A stretch of 7,510 bases of DNA from Faecalibacterium sp. CAG:74 (GTDB taxonomy: Bacteria > Bacillota > Clostridia > Christensenellales > Aristaeellaceae): assembly GCA_000437595.1 (NCBI GenBank), contig FR899899.1:186-7695 (forward strand). The letters run 5' to 3'. The first letter of the stretch is position 1. Each line of letters starts with the position of its first letter. Made by a program: the position numbers and the translations under genes. The notes beneath the pieces are model-generated. The model did no database searches. It saw nothing but the letters and a program-made list of their open reading frames with translations, and was not told the origin of the DNA. This document shows positions 1-5,245 of this stretch, piece after piece.

Positions 1-872
1 AACTGCGCGGCTTCTACCAGACGCGGGCCGGGGCGCGTCATCGCGTTATTATCACCCAGCACCACATGGCCTTCCTTCACCGCCGTCACGTCTTCCCAGC
101 CCGCGCGGGAGCAGATTTCCGTCACGCCGTCCATGTCGTTGACCATGTAGTTCGTCGTCGTGATGATGTAATCCGGGTTCGCGGCAATCACCTGTTCTTC
201 GCTCGCGCCGAACCAGCGCTGCTGGTCGTGGAACACGTTCGTCACGCCGCACAGGGTCGCCAGTTCATCCATGAACGTACCCTGACCAGCAGACCAGATG
301 CCGTAGGGCAGGGGGCTGATTTCAAAGTACACCGTCTTGCCGGAGACGTTCGCGGCGGCAGCCTTTTCCGCAACATCCGCAAAAGCAGCCTTCATGTCGG
401 CAATCAGGGCAGCGGCTTCGTCGTTCTTGTCAACGAGTTCGCCTAGCAGGGTGATGGCGGTGTAAACGCCCTCAATGTCCTGCGCGCTGCTGACGACGAC
501 CTTCACGCCCGCCTGCTCCAAAGCGGCAATCTGCTCTTCGGTCTGGCTCATCGTTGTCATGACGACCACCTGCGGGTTCAGCGCCAGAATTTCCTCGATG
601 TTCGTGTTCGAGCCGGACGCAACCACCGGCACTTCCAGAATGGTTTCCGGGTAATCGACGTAAGTACCGCGGCCGACGATGGTATCCTGCGCACCCAGCG
701 CGCAGAGGATTTCCGCGTCAGAGGGCTGGAGGACGACGATGCGCGTCACGGGCTCATCAATCGTGATTTCATGGCCGGTCATGTCCGTCAGGGTGACGGA
801 TTCGGCGAGCGCGGACATGCTCAGCAGCATCGCCAGCGCCAGCAGCAGGGCAAAGAAACGAGTGGACTTCAT
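1..872 (-). CDS. btuF: BtuF-like corrinoid ABC transporter substrate-binding protein (3' end cut by window edge)
   Basis: Extracytoplasmic substrate-binding protein of the periplasmic-binding-protein family 2 fold (BtuF/FecB/FhuD type), which hands corrinoids or chelated iron to an ABC importer. 290 codons are visible, with no stop before the window edge. Residues 1-23 form a signal peptide (MKSTRFF, a Leu/Ala-rich core, then ALA before ESV). The mature part opens with VTLTDMTGHEITIDEPVTRI, the usual start of this family (x-x-D-x-x-G-r-x-v-x-i-x-x-P-x-R-I-V). NIEEILALNPQVVV (91-104) and EEQVIAANPDYIITT (225-239) are the paired lobe motifs '...I..LNPDLVI'. The start is the ATG at 872-870, preceded by AGGAGG at 887-882 with a 9-nt gap. 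The cobalamin riboswitch in its leader makes B12 or another corrinoid the likely substrate. The permease and ATPase genes would be expected beyond the left edge. There is no lipobox cysteine, unusual for a Gram-positive binding protein. An iron-siderophore substrate is the main alternative. Confidence 0.9.
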   Translation of the reverse strand, partial: MKSTRFFALLLALAMLLSMSALAESVTLTDMTGHEITIDEPVTRIVVLQPSDAEILCALGAQDTIVGRGTYVDYPETILEVPVVASGSNTNIEEILALNPQVVVMTTMSQTEEQIAALEQAGVKVVVSSAQDIEGVYTAITLLGELVDKNDEAAALIADMKAAFADVAEKAAAANVSGKTVYFEISPLPYGIWSAGQGTFMDELATLCGVTNVFHDQQRWFGASEEQVIAANPDYIITTTNYMVNDMDGVTEICSRAGWEDVTAVKEGHVVLGDNNAMTRPGPRLVEAAQ

Positions 873-917
873 AGGGGTATCCCTCCTGAAATGAAATCAA
901 ATGAAGCAGCGGAGGGG

Positions 918-963
918 AACGAAAATGCCTGTTTTTCCGCGCACTTTCCGGGAAAAACAGGCA
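918..963 (-). terminator. Terminator-like hairpin, probable expression platform of the cobalamin riboswitch
   Basis: A perfect 13-bp inverted repeat (arms 926-938 and 951-963, 12-nt loop) is followed on the minus strand by TTTTCGTT. It lies about 70 nt after the aptamer and about 30 nt before the AGGAGG of the binding-protein gene, where a transcription-attenuating platform would sit. Two further perfect 6-bp hairpins lie between it and the aptamer: CCTCCC/GGGAGG (1001-1006/1015-1020) and GCGCGG/CCGCGC (973-978/986-991). They may take part in antitermination or spacing. The U-tract is short, so control at translation is not excluded. Confidence 0.6.
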
Positions 964-1035
964 CTTCAACAGGCGCGGACAATGGCCGCGCTGTGTGCTT
1001 CCTCCCATCCCCAGGGGAGGCGTTTTCCCGTTCAC

Positions 1036-1232
1036 AGGCAGGTCTCCCGGCTTGGCTTCCTCCGCAGGAGCACCTTCCCAGCGATTTTTTCGCCAGTGGC
1101 TGCACCGATTTTCCTCGGCACACGCTCCCTTGTCTGCTTCACGGTTGCTGGGACAGCGCCGGTCTTGCACCGGCTTCCCATGTTCGCCGAACACGCCCGT
1201 GTCCGACGCCGCGCATCGCTGCGCACCTGTGT
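1036..1232 (-). ncRNA. Cobalamin (adenosylcobalamin-type) riboswitch
   Basis: Read on the minus strand, the leader contains the conserved cobalamin aptamer blocks in order. First comes GGGAAGCCGGTGCAAGACCG (about 1179-1160), matching the GGGAA..CGGTG.AA..CCG core. Next is CTGTCCCAGCAACCGT (1156-1141), matching the C-tG-CCCgC-aCtGT block. The B12 box GCCACTG follows at 1100-1094. Last is AGCCGGGAGACCTGCC (about 1053-1038), the usual 3' end. AGGT at 1228-1225 can pair with ACCT at 1043-1040 to close stem P1. It lies between a consensus promoter (1255-1283) and a BtuF-like gene. Members of this class turn off transport or synthesis genes when corrinoid is bound. Confidence 0.95.
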
Positions 1233-1254
1233 GGGCTGTTCATTTGTCACGGAT

Positions 1255-1283
1255 ATTATACATGCTGACGGCGCACTTGTCAA
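1255..1283 (-). promoter_or_regulatory. Consensus housekeeping (sigma A/70) promoter for the riboswitch-btuF unit
   Basis: On the minus strand, TTGACA (1283-1278) and TATAAT (1260-1255) both match consensus perfectly and are separated by 17 nt. Transcription should begin near 1248, about 16 nt before the riboswitch aptamer. Such a strong promoter suits a gene held back by an RNA switch. Confidence 0.9.
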
Positions 1284-1297
1284 TCTGTTACGCTTCC

Positions 1298-1326
1298 TTG
1301 ACACTTTCCCGGCGATTTGCTATAAT
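1298..1326 (+). promoter_or_regulatory. Consensus housekeeping (sigma A/70) promoter for the glycosyltransferase gene
   Basis: TTGACA (1298-1303) and TATAAT (1321-1326) match consensus perfectly with a 17-nt spacer. Expected start is near 1333, which gives a leader of about 300 nt before the glycosyltransferase. It is divergent from the btuF promoter; only 14 nt separate the two -35 boxes. Confidence 0.9.
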
Positions 1327-1629
1327 TCTGATGGAAGAAACCGCTCTCGTGGATTTCATCCGTTTTCTTTGCATATCATTTCGCACACAAGGTGCGATTT
1401 TCCTTGCGCCCGCGGCGTGTCTCCCTGTAACAAATCCCATCAACAAACTTAGATGGGGATGCGAAGCAGTCCAGAGGGCGATCGCAAAGCCCTCTGGTCG
1501 CCTCCGCAGAGGCGAAACCCCTGCAATAAAAAAGCTCACTACCGAAAAAGCAACCTTCCCCCAAAAAGAAGAAAGCGCCCCTGTTCGGCGCGCCTTGCCG
1601 AACCTTTTCCCCCATAGGAGGTGAACACC
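1327..1629 (+). other. Long untranslated leader of the glycosyltransferase gene
   Basis: About 300 nt between the promoter and the start codon, with no convincing gene. It holds one copy of the structured repeat (about 1455-1521). Just before the ribosome binding site is a perfect 7-bp hairpin, GTTCGGC/GCCGAAC (1583-1589/1597-1603), followed by CCTTTTCCCC. That hairpin could be a weak terminator or could affect ribosome access. I do not recognise a known riboswitch class here. A 98-codon reading frame from ATG 1331 begins at the expected transcription start and has no ribosome binding site. Confidence 0.5.
1455..1521 (+). repeat. Structured intergenic repeat, copy A (short form)
   Basis: Stem I is CCAGAGGGC/GCCCTCTGG (1471-1479/1489-1497), 9 bp and perfect, with GCGATCGC at 1478-1485 across its 5' arm and loop. 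Stem II is TCGCCTC/GAGGCGA (1498-1504/1509-1515), 7 bp and perfect, with loop CGCA. GGGG (1455-1458) and CCCC (1518-1521) could close the two stems into a three-way junction. It lacks the nested hairpin found in copies B and C. It sits in the 5' leader of the glycosyltransferase gene. Confidence 0.75.
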
Positions 1630-2451
1630 ATGGAACACCGCCCCTTCATCAGCGTCATTATCCCCGTCTGGAACGGGGCAAGGTACTTGGATGCTTGCCT
1701 GAACAGCATTCTGCGCCAAAGCTGGCAGCACTTCGAGGTCATCATTGTTGATGACGGCAGCCGCGATGCAACGTGGAATATGCTGATGCGCTGGAAAAAA
1801 CAGGATGCGCGCATTATCCCTTTCCATCAGGAGAACGCCGGCGTGTCCGAAGCCCGCAATACCGCCATGCGCCATGCGTCCGGCGATTATTACCGCTTTG
1901 TGGATGTGGACGACCAGCTTCCGCCGGATTCACTGGAACAGCTCGTTCGCTGCGCCGAGAAAAATCAGAGCGATTTGGTGCTGGCAGCGTATACCGAGGT
2001 GCTGGGCACGACCCGAACCGTCCGCGATTTGGGCAAATGCACCGATACGGTGGAGAGCGCCGAGTTCCTGCGCCGCTTGGAGCGCCTGAGCAACAGCTTT
2101 TATTACGGCGTGCTGTGGAACAAAATTTTCCGCGGCGACATCATCCGCCAGCATGACCTGCGTTTCACCTCCGGCTTGCACTGGGGTGAGGACTTCGTGT
2201 TCGTCATGCAGTACCTTGAGCACGCCGAGCGTATGTCCTACATCACCACCCCGGTCTACGATTACTTCCGCAACCCCAACGGCGCGGTTGTTCGACAGCT
2301 GGTGAACTGCTTCCGACACCCCATTGTCTCCATTCAGGCACGCCTGACGGTCTACCGTTCTTACGAGCAGCTTTACCGCGCGCGCGGTCTGTACGACCAG
2401 TACAAGCGCATCCTCTGGCGCTACCTCTTCCGATTTACACTGCGGAATTGA
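1630..2451 (+). CDS. Glycosyltransferase family 2 (GT-A fold)
   Basis: Transfers a sugar from a nucleotide-sugar donor, probably in the synthesis of cell-surface polysaccharide, at the cytoplasmic face of the membrane. The 273 residues show the GT2 N-terminal fold: SVIIPVWNGARYLDACLNSI (8-27), VIIVDDGSRD (37-46), HQENAGVSEARNTAM (66-80), and the metal-binding DXD-type motif FVDVDD (90-95). Further on come VLWNKIFRGDII (161-172) and GEDFVF (186-191), with the acidic pair typical of EpsJ/WfgS-like enzymes. There is no membrane segment. I chose ATG 1630 because AGGAGG at 1616-1621 lies 8 nt upstream; the in-frame GTG at 1621 overlaps that site. Relatives are often somewhat longer, and this protein stops abruptly after FRFTLRN beside an AT-rich palindrome, so slight 3' truncation is possible. 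Acceptor and donor cannot be told. Confidence 0.92.
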   Translation: MEHRPFISVIIPVWNGARYLDACLNSILRQSWQHFEVIIVDDGSRDATWNMLMRWKKQDARIIPFHQENAGVSEARNTAMRHASGDYYRFVDVDDQLPPDSLEQLVRCAEKNQSDLVLAAYTEVLGTTRTVRDLGKCTDTVESAEFLRRLERLSNSFYYGVLWNKIFRGDIIRQHDLRFTSGLHWGEDFVFVMQYLEHAERMSYITTPVYDYFRNPNGAVVRQLVNCFRHPIVSIQARLTVYRSYEQLYRARGLYDQYKRILWRYLFRFTLRN

Positions 2452-2456
2452 TATTG

Positions 2457-2500
2457 ATTTCGGAATAAAAATCGAATTTTTCGGCGAAAAATTCCGAAAT
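2457..2500. repeat. AT-rich nested palindrome after the glycosyltransferase gene
   Basis: Outer arms ATTTCGGAAT (2457-2466) and ATTCCGAAAT (2491-2500) are perfect complements. Inside them, GAATTTTTCG (2474-2483) and CGAAAAATTC (2485-2494) form a second, competing palindrome that shares part of the 3' arm. It begins 6 nt after the stop codon and is much richer in A and T than its surroundings. A run of T does not follow it, so it is not a standard intrinsic terminator, although it could block exonuclease. A second inverted repeat, TGCTGCTG/CAGCAGCA, follows at 2525-2532/2543-2550. Confidence 0.6.
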
Positions 2501-2572
2501 GGGAATAAAATCGGCGCGCTATATTGCTGCTGCGGACAAATTCAGCAGCAGATAGCCCCAAAAGTGGCGGCA

Positions 2573-2651
2573 CCGAAGGGGTCAAGGGGGCGATCGCGGA
2601 CTTCGTCCGTTTCCATTGCCCCCTTGTCGCGCCCGCAGGCGCGATTCCCCC
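2573..2651 (+). repeat. Structured intergenic repeat, copy B (long form)
   Basis: Stem I is CAAGGGGGC/GCCCCCTTG (2583-2591/2618-2626), 9 bp and perfect. GCGATCGC lies at 2590-2597. A nested hairpin CGGAC-TTC-GTCCG spans 2597-2609. Stem II is TCGCGCC/GGCGCGA (2627-2633/2638-2644), 7 bp and perfect, with loop CGCA. The first 52 nt (2573-2624) are identical to copy C at 5145-5196. It lies between the glycosyltransferase and the exporter operon. The stretch 2452-2724 contains this copy and the palindromes before it, and I see no gene or strong promoter there. Confidence 0.85.
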
Positions 2652-2724
2652 TGCAACCCAAAAGCACAAGCAGCTTATAACAACAAAAATGAACCCTGAA
2701 ACTTACAGCGAGTGAGGCATCTTC

Positions 2725-3501
2725 ATGTTCGACGACAGCTGTTATATGGAACCCCTCCATCTGGCGGGGCGGCTCATCATGGAAAACGGCGGCGAAACCT
2801 GCCGCGTCGAAGAAACCGTGCTGCGCATGGGCCATGCGTTCGGCTTCCGCGAGGTGGAATGCTTCGCCGTGCCAAGCGGGCTGTTCGTCAGCTACCGCAA
2901 GAGCGACGGCACCATCGAGACTGCCGTCAAGCGCATCCGCCGCAAGGGAATAGACTTGACCCGCATCGACGAGGTGAACGCCATCTCCCGCCATTTGGAG
3001 CAGGAGAAGATGTCCTGTCAGGAAGTTCTCAGCCAGCTCAAAGCTGTCGAGCGCCGACCTTTCCGCTTATCCCCGCTGCAAATGGCGGGCGCGGCAGCCA
3101 TGTCCACCGCTGGATGGTCACTGATGTTCGGCGGCGGCGTGTGGGACATGGTGACAGCATTCTTCGTTGGGCTGCTGATTGAGTGGGTGACGCTGCTGAT
3201 GGATAAATTCCATATGCAGACGCTCGTCGCGACGCTGGCAGGCGGCTTCCTCGCGGCGTTCCTCCCGATGGCGGTCAACCGCCTGACCGGGGCGCTGGTT
3301 GTCGAAGCGGCCGTCGCGGGCGCGCTGATGCCCATGCTGCCCGGCTTGGCGATGACGAACGCTGTGCAGGACACCATGCGCGGCGATATGGTATCGGGCA
3401 TTTCCTCTGCGGTCAGCGCGGCGATGTCGGCGGTGCTGCTTGCTGTCGGCGCACTGGCGGGCACGGCGTTCCTGCGCCTGCTGACGGGAGGTGCGGCATG
3501 A
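2725..3501 (+). CDS. ThrE-like exporter, large subunit (DUF1212 / ThrE N-terminal domain)
   Basis: Membrane protein of the threonine/serine exporter (ThrE) superfamily. In Corynebacterium ThrE this domain is fused to the domain encoded by the next gene; here, as in many Firmicutes, the two are separate. The cytosolic N-terminal part carries the family motif LAGRLIMENGGETCRVEETV (13-32) and the F.V.SGLFVSY region (47-57). About five hydrophobic segments follow (roughly 118-136, 140-158, 166-184, 188-206, 224-252). The signature PGLAMTNAVQDTMRGDMVSG (206-225) lies between the last two. The start at ATG 2725 has GAGG 7 nt upstream, and an in-frame stop at 2713-2715 rules out a longer form. Its end overlaps the next gene by 4 nt. 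Export of Thr/Ser is the family's role; the actual substrate here is inferred. Confidence 0.92.
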   Translation: MFDDSCYMEPLHLAGRLIMENGGETCRVEETVLRMGHAFGFREVECFAVPSGLFVSYRKSDGTIETAVKRIRRKGIDLTRIDEVNAISRHLEQEKMSCQEVLSQLKAVERRPFRLSPLQMAGAAAMSTAGWSLMFGGGVWDMVTAFFVGLLIEWVTLLMDKFHMQTLVATLAGGFLAAFLPMAVNRLTGALVVEAAVAGALMPMLPGLAMTNAVQDTMRGDMVSGISSAVSAAMSAVLLAVGALAGTAFLRLLTGGAA

Positions 3502-3974
3502 GTTACGAACCGCTGGGTCAAGGGCTGTGGTATTTCCTGACGTCGTTCGTCGGTACGCTCGGCTTCGCGATTCTGCTTCATGCGCCCAAACGCGCGTGGC
3601 TGCCCGCAAGCCTGATTGGCGCAATGACTTACACGCTCTATTGGTCGCTCAAGCAGCTTTCGCTCGATGAGGCCGCGTCAATGTTCCTCGCGGCGCTGTT
3701 CGGGTCGCTGCTGGCGCAGTTCTGCGCAAGGAAAATGCGCATGATTGCGACGATTTTCCTGCTGCTGTCGGTGGTGGCGCTTGTGCCGGGGCTGGGGCTG
3801 TACCGCTGCATGGAGCAGCTGGGGCATCAGCAGTATGCCCTCGGCGCGCAGACCGGCATCCTGACGATGGCGGGCATCCTGATGATGGCGCTGGGCATCG
3901 GCGTGGGCAGCTTCCTGTTCAAGCTCGTCGTCAGCGGGACGAAGAAAATCATGCCGGGAGGAAAGCAGAAATGA
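3498..3974 (+). CDS. ThrE-like exporter, small subunit (DUF3815 / ThrE_2 domain)
   Basis: Integral membrane partner of the preceding DUF1212 protein; together they should make the complete ThrE-type threonine/serine exporter. The 158 residues are mostly hydrophobic, with about four or five membrane segments (roughly 10-28, 36-52, 57-75, 81-100, 117-145). The family signature VPGLGLYRCM (96-105) follows the fourth segment. The ATGA overlap with the upstream stop (3498-3501) and GGGAGGT about 6 nt before the start point to translational coupling and equal production of both halves. It also overlaps rlmH by 4 nt. Length matches the stand-alone domain. Confidence 0.9.
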   Translation: MSYEPLGQGLWYFLTSFVGTLGFAILLHAPKRAWLPASLIGAMTYTLYWSLKQLSLDEAASMFLAALFGSLLAQFCARKMRMIATIFLLLSVVALVPGLGLYRCMEQLGHQQYALGAQTGILTMAGILMMALGIGVGSFLFKLVVSGTKKIMPGGKQK

Positions 3975-4450
3975 GCATCAGCGTGATGGCGATGGGGCGC
4001 ATGAAGGAGAAGCCCTATCGGCAGATGGCGGATGAATACCTGAAGCGGCTGTCGCGCTACGGCAAGTTTGAGGAGATTGAGCTGCCGGATTTGCCTGAAC
4101 CCGCGAACACCTCCGAAGCCATTGAGCGGCAGATTCGCGACAAAGAGGGCGAAATGATGCTCAGCCGCCTGAAACCGTCGGACTATGTGATTGCGCTGAC
4201 GATTCCCGGCAAGATGCACGATTCGCCCGGCTTGTCGCGCCATTTGGATGAACTGCTGACGCGCGGCGAGAGCAGCATTGTATTCGTTATCGGCGGTTCG
4301 CTGGGGCTGGGGGATGCCGTCATCCGCCGCGCGAACGAGGAAATGTCGATGAGCAAAATGACGTTCCCGCATCAGCTGGCGCGCGTGATGCTGCTGGAAC
4401 AGCTGTATCGTGCCATGAAAATCCGCGCAGGAGAGAGGTATCATAAATGA
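3971..4450 (+). CDS. rlmH: 23S rRNA (pseudouridine1915-N3)-methyltransferase RlmH
   Basis: SPOUT-class methyltransferase that uses SAM to methylate pseudouridine 1915 in helix 69 of 23S rRNA on assembled ribosomes; it works as a homodimer in the cytosol. The 159 residues match the family's usual length. The SAM-binding trefoil knot is visible as FVIGGSLGLGD (105-115) and MSMSKMTFPHQLARVMLLEQ (125-144). The end is LYRAMKIRAGERYHK (145-159), with the C-terminal Tyr-His needed for the active site. The segment after TIPGK (78-82) is HDSPGL, where relatives usually have an SSExFA-like stretch. This is a mild divergence. GGGAGG lies about 9 nt before the start, and the start overlaps the upstream stop (ATGA). 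Placement in an exporter-RNase operon is uncommon, since rlmH is often alone or near housekeeping genes. Confidence 0.97.
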   Translation: MSISVMAMGRMKEKPYRQMADEYLKRLSRYGKFEEIELPDLPEPANTSEAIERQIRDKEGEMMLSRLKPSDYVIALTIPGKMHDSPGLSRHLDELLTRGESSIVFVIGGSLGLGDAVIRRANEEMSMSKMTFPHQLARVMLLEQLYRAMKIRAGERYHK

Positions 4451-5004
4451 GCGAGCAGAAAAATCAGCAGAAGCAGCCGCCGAAGCGGGCAACATCTGGC
4501 ATTTTTGCCATCCTGATGGCATTATTGCTGTTCCTCCTGGGACAGCAGGGGATTTTGCCGCTGGGCGACACGGCGGACGCGCCGGATTCCCTGCCGACCG
4601 CAACCATCGCCGCGGCGTTGACGGACAGTCCGACCAGCGCCCCGACGCAAGCGCCGCAGCAAACGGCGATTAATGCCCCGCAGGACATTGCGGATTACAT
4701 CTTTGCCCACGGGACGCTGCCGGACAACTTCATGACGAAGAGCGAGGCGCGGCAGCTGGGCTGGGACAGCAGCCAGAACTACGTCAGCGACGTCGCACCG
4801 GGATATTCCATCGGCGGTGACAAGTTCGGCAACTACGAGGGGTTGCTGCCGGATGCGTCCGGGCGCAAGTGGTACGAGGCGGACGCGAACTACACGGCCG
4901 GGTCGCGCGGCGCAGAGCGAATCCTCTACTCGTCGGACGGGCTGGTGTACTACACGAACGACCACTACCAAACGTTCACGGAAATGCACCCGTCGGGGAA
5001 ATAA
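4447..5004 (+). CDS. Membrane-anchored or secreted barnase-family ribonuclease
   Basis: Guanine-preferring endoribonuclease of the barnase (microbial N1/T1) fold, predicted to act outside the cell. The N-terminus is basic (KNQQKQPPKRA), then comes one hydrophobic segment (about 18-39, IFAILMALLLFLLG), a Thr/Pro/Ala-rich linker (about 41-77) and the RNase domain (78-180). The domain aligns without gaps to B. amyloliquefaciens barnase, offset 71. Lys98 corresponds to barnase Lys27, Asp125 to Asp54, Glu144 to the general base Glu73, Arg154 to Arg83, Arg158 to Arg87, and His173-Tyr174 to His102-Tyr103. Barnase Arg59, which contacts RNA and barstar, is Tyr130 here (FGNYEG). No clear signal-peptidase site is seen, so it may stay anchored. 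The start overlaps rlmH by 4 nt, after an AGGAGAGAGG site. No barstar gene adjoins it. A terminator follows. The assignment is firm; the biological role is unknown. Confidence 0.95.
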   Translation: MSEQKNQQKQPPKRATSGIFAILMALLLFLLGQQGILPLGDTADAPDSLPTATIAAALTDSPTSAPTQAPQQTAINAPQDIADYIFAHGTLPDNFMTKSEARQLGWDSSQNYVSDVAPGYSIGGDKFGNYEGLLPDASGRKWYEADANYTAGSRGAERILYSSDGLVYYTNDHYQTFTEMHPSGK

Positions 5005-5019
5005 AAGGGAATAAAAAGA

Positions 5020-5068
5020 GCGAACTCTTTCGGCTGATGGCTTCAGCGGGAAAGAGGCCGCCTTTTTT
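5020..5068 (+). terminator. Rho-independent terminator of the ThrE-RlmH-RNase operon
   Basis: Lower stem CTCTTTC/GAAAGAG (5025-5031/5050-5056) and upper stem GCTGA/TCAGC (5033-5037/5043-5047) fold into one hairpin. TTTTTT follows at 5063-5068. It begins about 20 nt after the RNase stop codon. A run of nine G residues follows at 5073-5081. Confidence 0.85.
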
Positions 5069-5144
5069 GATTGGGGGGGGGAAAATCAAGAAAAATGGTG
5101 CCGAAGGTTTCCAAAGGGCGCAAAGCTGCATGGGAGTGTCCGTG

Positions 5145-5216
5145 CCGAAGGGGTCAAGGGGGCGATCGCGGACTTCGTCCGTTTCCATTGCCCCCTCGTC
5201 GCCTCCGCAGAGGCGA
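5145..5216 (+). repeat. Structured intergenic repeat, copy C (long form)
   Basis: Stem I is CAAGGGGGC/GCCCCCTCG (5155-5163/5190-5198), with one A-C mismatch. GCGATCGC lies at 5162-5169, and a nested CGGAC-TTC-GTCCG spans 5169-5181. Stem II is TCGCCTC/GAGGCGA (5199-5205/5210-5216), perfect, with loop CGCA. The 5' 52 nt equal copy B exactly, while stem II equals copy A, so the copy looks like a mosaic. The 10-mer GTGCCGAAGG that opens it at 5143 also occurs at 5098, where a degenerate half-copy may continue for about 30 nt. Confidence 0.85.
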
Positions 5217-5245
5217 AATCCTCTGCTTGCGGGGAAGAGTAGCTA

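Noticed and set aside
995..1624. A 209-codon plus-strand frame across the riboswitch and promoters
   Set aside because: It runs through the conserved cobalamin aptamer, both promoters and a repeat copy, and has no ribosome binding site or domain.
1331..1624. A 98-codon frame starting at ATG 1331
   Set aside because: The ATG coincides with the expected transcription start, no ribosome binding site precedes it, and the peptide crosses the repeat.
2457..2500. AT-rich palindrome as a rho-independent terminator of the glycosyltransferase
   Set aside because: The 3' arm is followed by GGGAATAAAA, not by a T-run on the plus strand.
2651..2681. Possible promoter with -10 TATAAC at 2676 for the exporter operon
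   Set aside because: No acceptable -35 lies at 16-18 nt; the best candidate, CTGCAA, matches only three positions at 19 nt spacing. The operon's true promoter remains unidentified.
2690..2715. Mini-frame MNPETYSE before the exporter operon as a leader peptide
   Set aside because: It has no ribosome binding site and only one Thr, with no run of regulatory codons.
1455..5216. GCGATCGC as evidence of cyanobacterial origin (HIP1)
   Set aside because: The octamer here is confined to one repeat family, and the genes are Firmicutes-like.
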